This document shows, piece by piece, positions 32,561 to 45,715 of a stretch of DNA of 64,000 nucleotides. Positions within the stretch are counted from its first letter, which is position 1. Each line of letters begins with the position of its first letter. The DNA is taken from positions 3,267,342 through 3,331,341 of the forward strand of contig NC_071399.1 of assembly GCF_022682495.2 (NCBI RefSeq). The letters run 5' to 3'. The notes under the pieces were generated by a model. The model was not told the DNA's origin. It searched no databases and saw only the letters and a list, made by a program, of their open reading frames with translations. Both the position numbers and the translations under genes were made by a program. This DNA is from Desmodus rotundus. Its lineage: Eukaryota > Chordata > Mammalia > Chiroptera > Phyllostomidae.

Positions 32561-34794
32561 TCCTCTTTTAAGTAAAATGATCATATTTCAGATAAGTGTG
32601 CTAGTCTGTGGTCTCTGAAATAGTTCATTTCATTAAGATGCTTCAAAAACTGTTAGGAATTGGGGAGTGAAGAAAATAGAAAGGTTGCCAAGGTAACAGA
32701 TTCTGAAGAGCAGTGGGTCATATTTTGTTAGAAAAACAGTGCTTGGTAAAATAAGCCTCTATCTGGGGAAAATAAACCCGAAAGAATGTCAATCCAAATT
32801 ACAGGAGTGATTTCAATTAAAACAATTTCAATTTACACTAATCAGTTGAGTTTTAGTCACTAGCTTCATTTTCCTTTTTTTTCTTTTTTCCAACTCAGTT
32901 GTATTTGATTGTCTTTAACATATCAGTTTGATAGATTTAAATTCATCTAATTTACCCACAGTTGACTTGGTCATCATCACCCACCACTGCGTCCCCTCAC
33001 CCTTTACCTCCGCCTTCCCACCTAAAATCATGACCTTTTTCCACAGTTAATGAGCCAAACGAGTTGGCTTTCCACCAATGCCTTTCAGGGCACAAAAAGA
33101 ATATGCCGTAGGAGCTAAAGACTGCTATTCTCTCTTTTCTTTCTTTTTATGATAAATGAGTATAACACAGTTTCTTAAAATAAAACCCATCAGAACTGTT
33201 GCAATATGCATCGAGCACATTCTGGTTTCTCTCGAAGACACAGCATTCTTTTAGAACAAGTCAGAGAATTTACGGGAAGCTCAAGAGCTGCAGATGGAAA
33301 CAGGTTTTGGAAAACTAAGATTCAAAATCTGTCCCCTTCCTGGCAGAATAGAGCTACATATGTTGTGCCGAGGTGACACTCCAGTGGGGGACAGAGAGAT
33401 GACTTCTCTGTACATGAAAACCACTTGCAACCCGGCCAAAGGAAATGTGTTTGCGCCACATACAGCAAACCTCTGCCAAGCTCAGGAACCCTGACTGGGA
33501 TGCTTCACCGTTAAAACATCAAGTGAGCTTTTGCACATTAACTGTCTATAAATCAGAGAACAAGCATATTGTAGAAGATGTATTATCTCAGAAGAAATAT
33601 TGGCACGTTTTACTTTTTACAGGAGAATTTTCATTAAGTCAACTATATTTCTATTGTACCCCGTCGAATCAAATAAGTGCCATTTGAGGAGTCTTGCAGT
33701 TTTTTTTGTTTCGTTCATTACACAGACTAGGAAGACGGTTTGGCTGGGCTGGTGTAGACTCCTCAGAACCAGGTTTGGCACCTGTGAATTCCGACTCGTA
33801 ATACTGATACTCTAGAACTTTCAAAGCCTTTTAGGTTTCTACTGCTGGGAGAAAGCAGGAGATTCAGGAGGATATCATATTTTTCCAGGAGTTCAAAGTT
33901 TATAACACTTAGTTAATGGACAGTATTTTCATACTAAATCCTAAAACCAAAGTGAAAACACAACCAAATTATAACTTCCATAAAAACAACATATTTCATG
34001 TTTACCTAGAAAGTAGAAGAATTTCTATTTTAATTATCACCTGATTTTGAATGATTATTTGATTGCAACATGGTGGTGCTCAGGTTGACGTATAATCCTA
34101 AGAAAAAGCTTTTATCTGATTAAGCTAAGAAACATTATGAAATGGTCAAAGGTGATTTTTAAAAGACTCATTTTGGACTGTGAGTGCTGTAGGAAAGAAC
34201 ACAAAGCATTCTGGGAAGGAAGTCTCCTCAGCTGGGTGTCACGGATAACACACTGTGCCTTCCAGGCTTTCTCCTCCGTGGGCAGACACACTGCAGAAGA
34301 CGTCTTAGATGCCACATATTGCAAATAAAGGAAAAACAAATGGCCTGGTGGAGACATGCAAGAGGCTATTACATTTTGGGGAGTTTAGGAGTTCCCTGAA
34401 TAAATAGGAGGAAAAAAACCCTAAAATATTTAGTTCTACACAATGACAAGTCTCAAAGAAGGTGAAGGAGATATAGCGAGGGCAAAGCAAAAAGAAAAAA
34501 AATCCATTGACTATAAATGTAATTTGTGACCCAATAAATATAGTTTGCACTTTTTAAATTTTTTATTGTGTAATATACTATACTTTATATTTATTAGAAA
34601 AGTTGAGTCTAAATATCTGAGCATAATTTACCATTCCAAAAATAAATATCAGAGGTAGAAATAGCATTTAGGTATAATGCAAAAGAAGAAAGTAAGGCAC
34701 AACTTGAGAAGAAGATTTAGAAATGTCTATTATATTCCTAAATAGTAGAATGCTAATTGAAAGGTTGTTTACTAACTGGGAGTGTGTATTATTT
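32561..34794 (-). other. GPM6A 5' intron, unrecognised stretch
   Basis: Mixed, mainly AT-rich intron sequence. Poly-T-rich block near 32870-32890. No exon or clear repeat. Confidence 0.4.
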
Positions 34795-34975
34795 TATTTT
34801 CAAACAATCTTGGGTTTAAATCTTAACTTTCCAATGGAAGTGTTCAAATGAGCAGTGATGTGCATTCGGAAAAACTACATGAGCTTTCCGAGCCTCACCT
34901 AGAAAATGGCGATAATTGTCCTTCCATTCTAGGGTTAAGTAAGACAGTGCCCATAAAGCCCAGCTGGGTCTGCAG
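34795..34975 (+). mobile_element. MIR SINE fragment
   Basis: TTGGGTTTAAATCTTAACTTTCC...TGAGCTTTCCGAGCCTCACCTAGAAAATGGCGATAATTGTCCTTCC...AGGGTTAAGTAAGACAGTGCCCATAAAGC corresponds to MIR in order. Confidence 0.65.
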
Positions 34976-35509
34976 CAGGGGGAGAATGACAAGACAGACC
35001 AGCGAGCTGGCTGTATAGAAAGAGAAAGATGAGTTCACGGTTACAAGTGAATGGACATGTGTCCCTAGTGCCTCCTGATGGTTCATTCCACCGTCAGTGA
35101 CCCAAACAGCACGGTGAGGTCGCTGCCACATCTGGGGAGCCCATGGCTGAGTTTTGGTCAAGTGTTAGACTATTAGCTTGTAAGGGGGGGCCAGGACAAC
35201 ACTCAATGGTCCACCCCCTATTTTTAAATTTGTCATTGCACAAAGAAGGCTTGGTCATAGACTACCACACTTACAGTAAATGCTAAACTTGCTTGCTAAC
35301 TGCTTTCATTTTGTTCTAGTTCATACTTTTTTCTTCCAGTGTAAAATTAATGCCCAGAGATTATTAAACTCACATACTAAAAGTTAAGAAAACTCTTCCA
35401 TAGTGTCATTAGCTTGCAGTCTCATCACATGGCTGAATTATATTTCTATGACATTCTGCTGGAATATTTAAGAAGAAGAGCATGACAAATGTCACAGTTA
35501 TTTGAGCAC
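34976..35509 (-). other. Intronic stretch
   Basis: Unrecognised intron sequence. Confidence 0.35.
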
Positions 35510-36180
35510 CTTTGCCTCTAACCTTGACTTTCAGATATTGTGAAAGAGATACCCAGGCCCTCCCAACAGCGCTGTGGCCAAGAGCCTCGCCTACCGTTAA
35601 TCTCATGGCTGCACTTCATCTCATCTCTCTGCAGCCACAGCGACATCTCCAAAATGCTACCATTAACATATCATGGAAGCAACTCAAAGGTTTCCTGTGC
35701 CTCAGAATGACTCTTGAACCTGTTAAAAGGCTTCAAGTCCATTCTGACTGGGCACTGCTTAGCTGTGCAGCCTCCCCTCTCACCCTTTCTTCTCTGCACT
35801 CTATGCTCTCATCACACTGCATTCTTTTCAGTGAGCTTTCTGCAGGATTTTGCACATGCTATCTTTGTAGTAGGACAACCTTCCCCTTCTGTATTCTGCG
35901 TGGGTCCTATCTCTGAAGACCGAGCTCTGACATCCGGGGCCGAGACTCAACCCTTCCCGCCTCCTCCATGACCCCACTCCACATTTCTGCCCTGCTGCAT
36001 CTTTACTGCCTCTCTCTTTCCTAGTTACCCACCCATAATAACCATACCCACACAGGGATTACCTATATAGATCGCTTTTAGTCTCCACACATAGCTTCTC
36101 CCACATAATAACCTGATTTCTCCCAAGTGACGTCATCCACGGACCGTCCCTCTCTCATCAGGACTTGGAACTGCTTCCTG
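35510..36180 (+). mobile_element. L2 LINE fragment
   Basis: CACAGCGACATCTCCAAAATGCTACC, CTCAAAGGTTTCCTGTGCCTCAGAATGACTCTTGAACC...AAAGGCTTCAAGTCC, then TCTTTTCAGTGAGCTTTCTGCAGGATTTTGCACATGCTATCTTTG and a long C/T-rich stretch follow the L2 3' order. The 134-codon plus-strand frame at 35512-35916 is in this repeat. Confidence 0.65.
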
Positions 36181-36664
36181 TGCTCTCCGAAGACTGACAT
36201 GGTTGGCTATGGACATCAAAAAATAACGCAAAAATATTTACTGAAACTGTCTAGGCTTTTATCTAGATGTACATCTAGAAGTTAGCTCTCCCAAGTATAA
36301 AATGTATGTGTGTTTGCTTTGGGTGTGTGGGGGGTGTTGTAAGAGCTGTTTTATCTGTTCTAACCTTTCTCACCTTGATCAGGGCTATAGTCTGCCAACT
36401 TCTGCTTCTTCTACTCCTGTTTGTTACTGACCGTGCAACCAATACATGGAATCTTTCACAAATTCACAAACTAAATTGGATTTTGTCCCTCTCGTTGCTT
36501 CTGGTCTCTCAGTGCCTTAAACGTTTTCACTTTTAGTTTCATGAATTTTCATAAACACTGTAGCTGATGTTTACCAGACTAAACAGAATGAAACTGTGGA
36601 AAAAGCAAATAGAAACCAAACTCAGATAAAAAGAAAATATAATGCCTGTGATTCCACTGCAACT
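36181..36664 (-). other. Intronic stretch
   Basis: Unrecognised intron sequence. Confidence 0.35.
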
Positions 36665-36790
36665 GTACAGATAAACCATTTGTTTATTCATCGATTGAAA
36701 ATGTTATGACTGCTATTACGCCCTGGTGGTGGAACTAGGAATCACACGTACAGCAGCAAATGAGATGACAGGACCCTGCCCTTAGTTTTT
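36665..36790 (-). mobile_element. L2-type tail fragment, antisense
   Basis: TTTGTTTATTCATCGATTG...GAATCACACGTACAGCAGCAAATGAGATGACAGGACCCTGCCCTTAG resembles 'ggatacagcagtgaatgagatagacaggaccctgccctc' of antisense L2. Confidence 0.45.
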
Positions 36791-39700
36791 TGAACAAAGT
36801 AAACGGTTTTACCTTACCTTCTAATCAAGCGCACTGACTCAAAACCTCAGTGAAAACCTTACATTCCTTGCTTTAAAATTTTAAGCCGATTTTGTTTTTT
36901 ATCGTTAACCTGAGTTGATTTCTATGGCTGTGAGAAGCCGCCAGACTGGTTTCTGACTCTTGCTTCTGCCCTGCGCCCCACCAGGAACAGCCTCTTCTCT
37001 TCTTCTGCTCAGGACACATCTGTCGACCTTCCCAGGCCAGCCGCAGAGGAAGGGAAAGAACAGCTTCCTCGCAAATGTGTCCCACACACCTTCTTACATC
37101 TGTAGACACAAACCCCTTCTTATGGGGTCAACATACTCATTACCTGTTACTGTGAGTAAGACAGGGCTCCTCAGTAAATGCCAGCTTTTCACTGGGAAGA
37201 GAAAGATGAATGCCAAACAAAAACTGTTTTGAAAGAGGCTCTGGTTGGAATAGGAACATCAGGAATGGCTAATGGGTAGAAAGGATGAATAGCAATATGA
37301 GAAAAGTATGTTTACCATCTGCTTGCAAGAGTGTGTCACTGGCAAAGCATTCTGTCACAGCCTAGGCCACCAGTGTTTTATCCAGAAATGTCACAAGCAG
37401 TTTTGCAGAGGAACAAACTCGAGCGTGTCCCCATCTAAATTACCCTGTTTGGACTGGCCAACCCGCTTTCCTCTCATTGTGCTGAGTTTTGGGCCTCAGA
37501 CCCTCCTAACTGGCTTCTACCCACTTCCTCTGGGGACCTGGGAAACAAAAACAACAAAAACAAAGATAAAAGGAAGAGAAATCACAGGGAACAGTTTCTA
37601 GTCTCGCTTGGCGCATTCTCTTGGGATTAGAATCTATCTTCCTTTTCTCTCTTACAGTCTCCGTAGATTTCCATATGTTATCTTTCTACCTACTTGTTAT
37701 ATACTGAAAAAGAAGACAGAGAGAAAGATATTCATTATAGGAGAAAACATAACTATCCAGTATTCAGAAGTCAAACAGAAGCAGGGGAAGTCCAACCAAC
37801 ACGGTGCGTTCACAGGCTGAGGTCTCCTGGATTTGCCTGAACCTTCATGGTCAATAGTGCACCCTGGCCTTGGCCAGAGGGGAGTAAATCAGCATATTAA
37901 AATCCTTTATGATTATTTAATTAACCAATACTCTTCCATTTGTATATCTCCATTCAAAAAGCCCTCTTTCCATGGCCTGCTGGTGGAGATTCCATACACC
38001 TCTCTGGACTCATTAGCTCATATAAGCAAAGGTTCCCCAGCGGCCTTGCACATGGAAAAATGGCTGATGGGTTTTCACATCAATTTTCTATGTTCAAGGC
38101 TGACTAATCACTCCCATCGTAAGGCCGTGTCAAGGAATAACATCAGCTTATACCTCTTGGGATTCGGTGGAACAGATCTCTACTCTCATCAGCTCAAAGC
38201 CTTACATAAAATGAGTGCCTTGCACTGAAATAGTTACCAGACATAATATTGCATCGTTACAGTAAACACGGAAAATGGGAGGGCCTGTTTGGCACAGACT
38301 TGTTGCAAACTGAAAAAGAAATCAAATCTTCACATTGAAATTTAACAAAATGTTTTTATCTGATATGAAAATACACAACTCTCAAAGTAAATATTGATTT
38401 TGTATTTATCATGTTATCTTTTAAAATGACACTAATACTAAAGTATACTAATTTGATACAAAATGCCACGTGCATACTATGGACTTGTGGGAAAAATTAA
38501 TGGCATTGTATTTGGATTCCTTACGGAACAATGGAAACCACAATTATATGTTGATGAACTGAATATGGAAGGAAACTGATTGGCTATCAGTGTGCAATGT
38601 TGGACTAAACCTGTAAACCTCAGAGTCCTGCAGTTTCCATAGAAACGCAACAGTCATCTCCAGACAAAGGGCTGCCTGAGCTTCAATTCTGTCCACCAAA
38701 GTGTGGAGATCAAAGCCTTTCCCTTTAAAAATAGGAAGGAAAATTTTCCATATGCAAAATACCAACAGCAAAATGAGAGACTATTTCATAAAAATCTTTA
38801 AAAATAAATCCTTCACCATAAATCAACTGGAATGGGGCAAATGAAATTACCTTAATTTCTTTAATCCACATATGAAATTAATGAATTGAGGTCTAACAAG
38901 TTTGTTGGTCAACACAGCTTGAAGTTCAACAGCAAAATCGAAAATCCCAGTTGCCTGCTGTCCATGAAGGACGATCGGGATTTGCAGACCAGACTTCTGC
39001 TCACATCACGGCTGCAACTGAGACAGCTGCTCGGTGACATCGTGATGCCATTGGTGCTGATGAAGCCCATGGGGAGGGGTTTGTGTTTGAGTGCCTCTTG
39101 TTGCTCCTTTTTACTGTTCCCAAAGTTCCTAAAGGGCCAGCAGTTACACATTGAGATAATAGCACAGTATCTAACAAAACTCACCCTGGTAACTTCTTAG
39201 AAGTATTAGTAAGTTTATTCACATAAAATCTAAATGCTTCAAATACTATGTCATTAGATACCCCTCCCCATCCACTCTATAGTGCTGACACTGAAGTGCT
39301 TGAAATATATGTTCACAAAATGGGGACATTAACACAGTCAGAAAATACAGCCCTTCTAATGAACTAAAACAAAACAAAACAAACAAACAAACAAAACAAC
39401 CCCAAGCTGATATTTTCTTTTGGCACAGAATCCAACAATATAGAAGTTCCCAAGAGAAGCTGAGAGCAATCAGGCACTAAACTTTTTAGATAAAAGCACT
39501 GCCCTGAGTGAACAGATACCGCACACAGTGAGGAGTATCATAAACACGATATGATCCTATACCACCGGGACAATAGGGCAAGGACTCCATGCCACTGTCA
39601 GCATCGGGCCGTTAAACCACAATCATCAGTAAAAACCCCATGATGTCTGATAAAGGGAATTTTTAAAGAGGAAACAACTGACAAATCACTAAAAACAAGA

Positions 39701-42585
39701 CATGTAAAACGGAGTTATTTTCTACCTCTGAATTTATAAAACTGACATATAAAAATACATTCTCAAACATTTAATAATAGGTTAAATTTGGTTTACTTAT
39801 TCATTATTGTAGTGAAGAACTCCATAAAATAGTTTTATGTTTTTCAGTTTACTGAAAGATCCCCACATGGTGGCCAAATCATATTTCTTATGGATGGAAA
39901 ATAAAACCAGGAAGCACGGTGAGCAGATCCATGATAAAATGTTGCTAACAGTTTTATTTTCCATCTAGTGTGTGAGTGTGTAAAACCCACTGTGGTGGAT
40001 GAGGCTCACACCCACATCAGTTTTAGTGTTTGGCAAAAACCTTACAAGTATCTGTGGTTAGTTGGTCCAGACTCTGGAAACCATATAAACATGGTGTCAC
40101 CGAAGTATCTGCCGTGTAAAACAATATTAACTTCACAAAATTCTAAAAAGCTGAAGCGCCTTGACTCGTTCAGGTGCGCTCCAGGTATTTTGCAGTCACC
40201 GAAGGGCACGGACAGGAAAAGTCAGTGTTTCATCGTTTCTAAGATTCCTCCTTAAGAATCAGTATGAAATCACGAACCCGTCTCTAGTGGCGTTGCTCCA
40301 AAGTTATGCCCCAAACAGGGAAGTGGGGACTTTTTTGTCCAGCATGTATTTTCAGGATTTTACTAAAATCTTTAGATTTTTCCATTTCCATTGTCTGTTC
40401 GTAATTGTTAGTTCTCTCCCACCCGCTGTCAAGCGTTTTGTGTTTCAAAATCAGGTGGAAAAAATTGGACACATCAGAGGAAGACCGGGACTGTTCCTTC
40501 CCCAACACCTTGCTCACGCATCCCTCTACGGACGAGTACCGGACTCTCTACTGGATTTCCAACCAGTGAAAAAAGAGAAATCAAGAAAATGTCTGATGCT
40601 ATAAAAAGTATACAAAATATTACAAAGCTAGTCATATGTGAATTACATTCCAAGACATAACCCAGTATCTTCAGAAAAGCCAATTAAAAGTTTATGCAAA
40701 CAAAGCCACTTTTTTTTTTAACCACCTGGGATGGACATGCTGTGAAACCCTGATTATAAATCTGTCAGTCGGCCCTCGAGATGGAAGGAGGGAGAGTGAT
40801 ATTTCATTCCGGACAGACTGACAGGGGACTGGACACCAGAGAGGAGAGCTTGAGAAAAAAAGTGCAACTGTCAACTGTAGTTTTGACACTCCGCTCAAAG
40901 AAAGCAGGTTCTAAAAAGCCAAGGACACAAAATACCTGACGCCTCTATTAATTTGTGGTGTGATAATTGCCATGAAAATCACAAGAAGTTGAAACAGGTT
41001 TTTTTAAACAAAAACGAAATGAGATAACACGGACGATAAAAGGCTTTTTCATAAAGAGATCTATGGCATGAACCTAAACACTGCTTTCTTAGATAAAATG
41101 TTCAATTCGACATTATACTAAGCATTATGCTAAGTGTCGGCCCTGAAAGTATCCTGTTTTGAACTGACACAGCCCCTGTGTTAAGTCAATTTACATGTAA
41201 ATTCTATGGAGAATTAGGCTCACGTGCCTTTTTCTTGTCACTCGCAGTAAGAGCGAATGTGTCTTGCCTCTTGGCTTCCAAACAAAGGCCCAGCCAACCT
41301 CCTTGTGAGGGGGCCGTGTGGAAGGAGCGAGAGAAACTCAGACTCTGAAAGAGCAAACTGTGCTGATTCATGATGTCAAAACTTGAGCTGCTGCCCAAAA
41401 AGTCAGGTGTGCCAGGGTCTCTGAGCATCGTTTAACTGATTCCATCCCTAAAGTATTCAGCACTGATCTTGGAAGCACGACAAGGGTTTGCAGCGACAGG
41501 AAGCTGCCCTGGGAAATCAATTTCAGGCATAGGCGGAGCAAGAATCCCCACCAAAATAATATTAAGTTTTGTTATGGATTTAATTTCCTAACAAAATTTT
41601 CTTTTCCCTGTTGAAGGTTACCATGCAACCTCACATTTACATATTACGTATCCATCCCCCACCTTGGTTTCTTAATCCTCTAATGTATTTTAATAGAAAC
41701 AAGGGAGTAGGTATGAGGAACAAGTGGAGGCCCCAAGAACAAAGGGTAAATGAGAATCTCTGCAGCGAAATGGCGAATCTGACGGTGACCCAGGTCTGCA
41801 GACCACAATGTCAAGGCCTAGTCATCCAGCTCCAATTCTAATTGCAAGTCCTCCAGAGAGAAAGAAGCAAAGATCATATACATCTTTAATATCAACATTT
41901 ATAAATTCACAATTTAGATTTAGACTTTGCAAACAGCTATGGATGCGTGGGTGGGGGAAGAGCACAGTATAGAGGAGGAGAAGTAAATGCAAGGTAGAGA
42001 GGCAGGCTGTTGTTATGGAAACAGAGTCTTCAGAGATAAATAAGACTGGGTTGCAATTCCAGTTTTGGCAATTATTGGCTTAGTTCAGTGGGACTAGATT
42101 CAGTAATTGGCCTCCTATATTAGCTAGAGATGACGACGATCATAGGTTTTAATTCATTTAATTGTTTTTATGAATAATAGCACTCAGTCTTCCAGAGTCT
42201 TTGCAAATGAGTTCAATATTGCCTAATACTGAATATATAATAAATATAATTACATATCTTAGTCTGTATAATATAAGCACTCAATAAATTATATAAAGAA
42301 TCTATTTTTTCGTCAATTTACCTTACACATGAAGTTATTTCTCTATGTAACATGCAATTATGGGAGAGGGAGCATTCTTTATTAAATTAGTACAAAAAAT
42401 ATACATTTTCTCGATGTGACTGAGTATGCTATATATGAGTTACAGGGTTAACTTCATATTTTATAATTAGTAACAAAGGCAATGTTTATTTAGAAAATAT
42501 CAGAACATTGCAAATCTTCCATATAATTAATTTTCTAATGGCATATTATATTAGCATAAATGAATATGTTAACTATTGTGTAATC
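36791..42585 (-). other. GPM6A 5' intron, long largely repeat-free stretch
   Basis: About 5.8 kb with no repeat that I can name except the (AAAC)n run at 39365-39400 and a doubtful MIR trace near 42040-42100. Open frames of 131-147 codons at 37833-38228 and 40161-40604 match no family. Long repeat-poor intron blocks in a neurodevelopmental gene may hold conserved regulatory DNA, but that cannot be judged from one sequence. Confidence 0.4.
39365..39400. repeat. (AAAC)n simple repeat
   Basis: TAAAACAAAACAAAACAAACAAACAAACAAAAC, an A-rich run with AAAC/AAAAC units. Confidence 0.9.
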
Positions 42586-42969
42586 TGTTAAAAAAAAAAA
42601 GAAAACCAACAGGCTCAAAATGGAGTCACTTGAGTGAAGTCCCACGTCAGCAAACCGAGACTCACCACCTAACCTGACTGCTGTTCCAGCCTCTCCCAGG
42701 AACGTCACCTGTGCCCAGTCAGTCTGGGGTCACCTGGTCATCACCGTGAGGTCATCTACCTGACAGACCCCTCCCAACCCCAAAGAAAGTGACCTTGCCT
42801 GGAACAATCCGCTCTTTGCTAGAAACTTCCTTCGCCTGCCTTCTTCTGCCTCGAAAAGCCTTTCGTTCTCCAGAGCGCCTTTCCATCTGCGAGATGACTC
42901 ACTGCCTGATTCATGAATCCTTGGGTAAAGGACTTTAAATTTTACTCAGCTGAATTTTGCTTTTTAACA
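42586..42969 (+). mobile_element. Solo LTR of an endogenous retrovirus
   Basis: A 384-bp element bounded by perfect 9-bp terminal inverted repeats TGTTAAAAA and TTTTTAACA, the TG...CA form of a retroviral LTR. Interior AACAGGCTCAAAATGGAGTCAC near the 5' end and TGCCTGATTCATGAATC...TTTACTCAGCTGAATTTTGC near the 3' end are typical of a mammalian ERV LTR. Flanking AATC and AACC are a likely 4-bp target duplication with one change. A run of A (42590-42600) interrupts the start. No gag, pol or env sequence adjoins it, so it is a solo LTR left by recombination. Confidence 0.75.
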
Positions 42970-43734
42970 AACCTTAAGCCTTCTCTTTAATGTTGTTAGA
43001 ATTCAATATTGTGTTAATATACTATCCCTAGGTGACGAAGACCACAGGAGTTATTCAATTTTCTCAGAGAAGAACGGATCTCATTCCGAGGTAGGGAAAT
43101 GGTGAAGGATAACTAATGAAACATGTTTTTTCAGTTCTTCATAGTATACCACAACAATTATCTTTGCCTTGTATACTTTACATCTCGACTAGAACTACCT
43201 CAAAAGGGACAGTTGGACACTTTAAAGAATGTCTTTAATCCATTTGGCATTTATAGAGCAGCAGGCACATAAACTACTTCCTTTTCACATTTACTTATTT
43301 ACCTCTCGTTTATTTCACGACCTGCTGAACTTGCTTGGCTTCCCACCCCAGCTCCGCTCTACGCCTCACTCACAGAGGCCAGAGCCTCACTGGAGGGTGA
43401 ACAGTCTGGGCCCCCAGAACTCTGTTGTCTTCTGGGGCCGGTCTCCCAGGGGAACAATTATCCGAAAGTAACGTGAAGCATTTAATCTAAGCTATAATAT
43501 TACACTGGTCGTGAGTCTTAGGGTAGCATTTAAAACTCACTTGATATCTGTTGCTGACGTCTACCCGCTAGTGCAGGTCTATCGTGCTTCTCCAGCTACA
43601 GACCTGAGATGATGACAGAGTAGAAAGAAACTGGACACCACAGAGATTTCCTCATAAAGAGTCCTCAGTTTTTTCCCACTTAATATGACATCACTGACTG
43701 TAATAACCTCATAATTATTTCTCATTAATTTATA

Positions 43735-43865
43735 TCATTTACACATAAAATATAACATAACTATTATATATAACAGAACATCATTATATAATTATATGAA
43801 TGTTTTAGTAGAATTATTACATAGGAATGAAATATGAATTACTACATAATTATGCATATAACGTA
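43735..43865. repeat. AT-rich low-complexity block
   Basis: About 130 bp composed almost only of A and T with many short ATTA/TATA palindromes. Confidence 0.8.
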
Positions 43866-45128
43866 AACATTATTACATCAATTACACAATTGGAATAGAA
43901 TTCACGAATTGTTTAAAAGCCTGTGTGTAACAGTCAGTAACTGAGGTACACCCTGCCCTCACTAACGTTTGTGAGCAGGAGGCGTGGTTCTGCATTCCCA
44001 AAGCCGGCCTCACCGCCTCTGGCTCTTTGCCCGTGGGCATCGTTTGACTTATGGGTGCTCTGGTGATGCTCCTGGCCTCACGCCACCCAGCTGGTGTAAT
44101 CACTGCTAGCCATCTGATCTTCCAGCCTCTGTGGCTGTTCCCTTACCTGCGCAAACATTTTCAAACCCTCACGCACCTTGGAGAAGGATTTCTCTTCTGC
44201 TTTGGTGTTATAACAGACCCTGGACAGCTCCCCATCTCTCTGTGAAGACCTACTTCAGCCGTCTCAGAAACATGGCATCCTCCCCAGCAGAGCCTGGGGC
44301 GCTGGGTCCCACTCCCGAGGTCCCCAGCCCAGCGGAGGTCTGGCATGGAGCAGCACACGTGTGCGCCACCCTAGGGTTCCGTTCCAGCAGCACTCCTCAG
44401 CTTTCACGGCTCCCAAGGGCATAAGCTAGAGTCACAAGTTCTAGGGACAGTGTGTTCCACTCAACTCTAGAAGCAAGCACTGAAGACCAGTGAACACATT
44501 TTAAAAGACTTCTGTCTTCACTTCAACCCTACAGCATTCCTAGTTCCTAACATAATCTGTTTACCGGTTAAAATATATACATTTCAAATGTATGAGTCAC
44601 AACATTTTACTCATACCCATACGTTCTTCTTCAACAAGTACCAAAAATTCAGTACTGAAGTCAAAAAGATGTTTTAAATTTCTGATGAAAATAGAGATAT
44701 ATACAACACATTCAAATCTGAGAAGAACAATCAGGAATGATCTAGAGAGGTTCAGATTCATTCTACAAGGGGCCCCATATTCGCAGAGCCTCAAAGGAGC
44801 CCTTGAAATACGAATGTGGGTGGAGGTTCCACCATGACATCACCTCCAGGAGGTGGTGCTTAAATGGAGCGTTTCAAACCCAGGATGCAGTCCGTGACTC
44901 ACTTCTAACAAAAACCAGCCTGGAGAGGGGAAAAGCAGCCACATCACAGTGAAGGACCCCGAGGACAGCACCTGGACCCACTGACCAAAGTTGACGTCAC
45001 CGCTCTGGTGGCCTCCCTCAAAACCCGCGCAGCTCAGGCCAATCAGGAGGAAATTTCAGACAAACATAAAATGAGGGAAATTCTTCCAAATGCTTAACGA
45101 GTACTGGTCAAAAGTGTCAAGGTCAAGT

Positions 45129-45151
45129 AAAACAAACAAACAAACAAAAAA
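45129..45151. repeat. (CAAA)n simple repeat
   Basis: AAAACAAACAAACAAACAAAAAA, about four CAAA units. Confidence 0.85.
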
Positions 45152-45715
45152 TGGAGGAACTGTCACACACTGGAGGAAACTAAGGAGCTATGCCTGAAGG
45201 TAACTTGGTTTCCTGGACTGGATTCTAGAGCATTAAATGATCTTTGTAAATAACATTCTACAATCCAATAAAGTCTGTAGTTAATTAGACAGCATGGTAT
45301 CAACATTAGCATCTACGTTTTGGTAAATGTACCATGGTTAGGTGAGCATGACGGGAAGATCGATGAAGTTACATTGGAACTTTCTCTGCTATCTTCGCGA
45401 TGCTTCAGTACATTTAAAGTTACTTCAAGATTAAACCATTGAAGAAAAAAAATTAATGCCATGAGTAAAGAAAACGATCCATGTGAACTCCAGTAAACTG
45501 CGCCAGAACAAAGCATTGTGTGGGTACGGACATTATTGCTGTTGCCTCCGTAAACAGCATTGCCGGAGGGGAGGTGGGAGAGGTCAGGAGGAGGGAGGTA
45601 GGCTCTGGGAGTCAGGTCCCTGAGGGTAAGACCTGGCCTGTATTTATTACGGTGAAACTGCAAGGACCAAACATCTGCCACCCTAAAGCTCCTTTGTGGG
45701 GTATTGATTTTTAAC

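Larger units (their letters stand above)
42970..45715 (-). other. GPM6A 5' intron, mostly unrecognised
   Basis: Contains an AT-rich block (43735-43865) and a (CAAA)n run (45129-45151), listed separately. 44040-44400 is GC-richer and may be a decayed repeat. The overlapping frames there are on both strands and have no recognisable product. Confidence 0.4.

Noticed and set aside
39365..39400. CRISPR-like or other regular array
   Set aside because: Only simple AAAC units without spacers; nothing in this mammalian window is a CRISPR array.
40161..40604. 147-codon plus-strand frame
   Set aside because: No domain, no homology recognised, no start context or exon structure.
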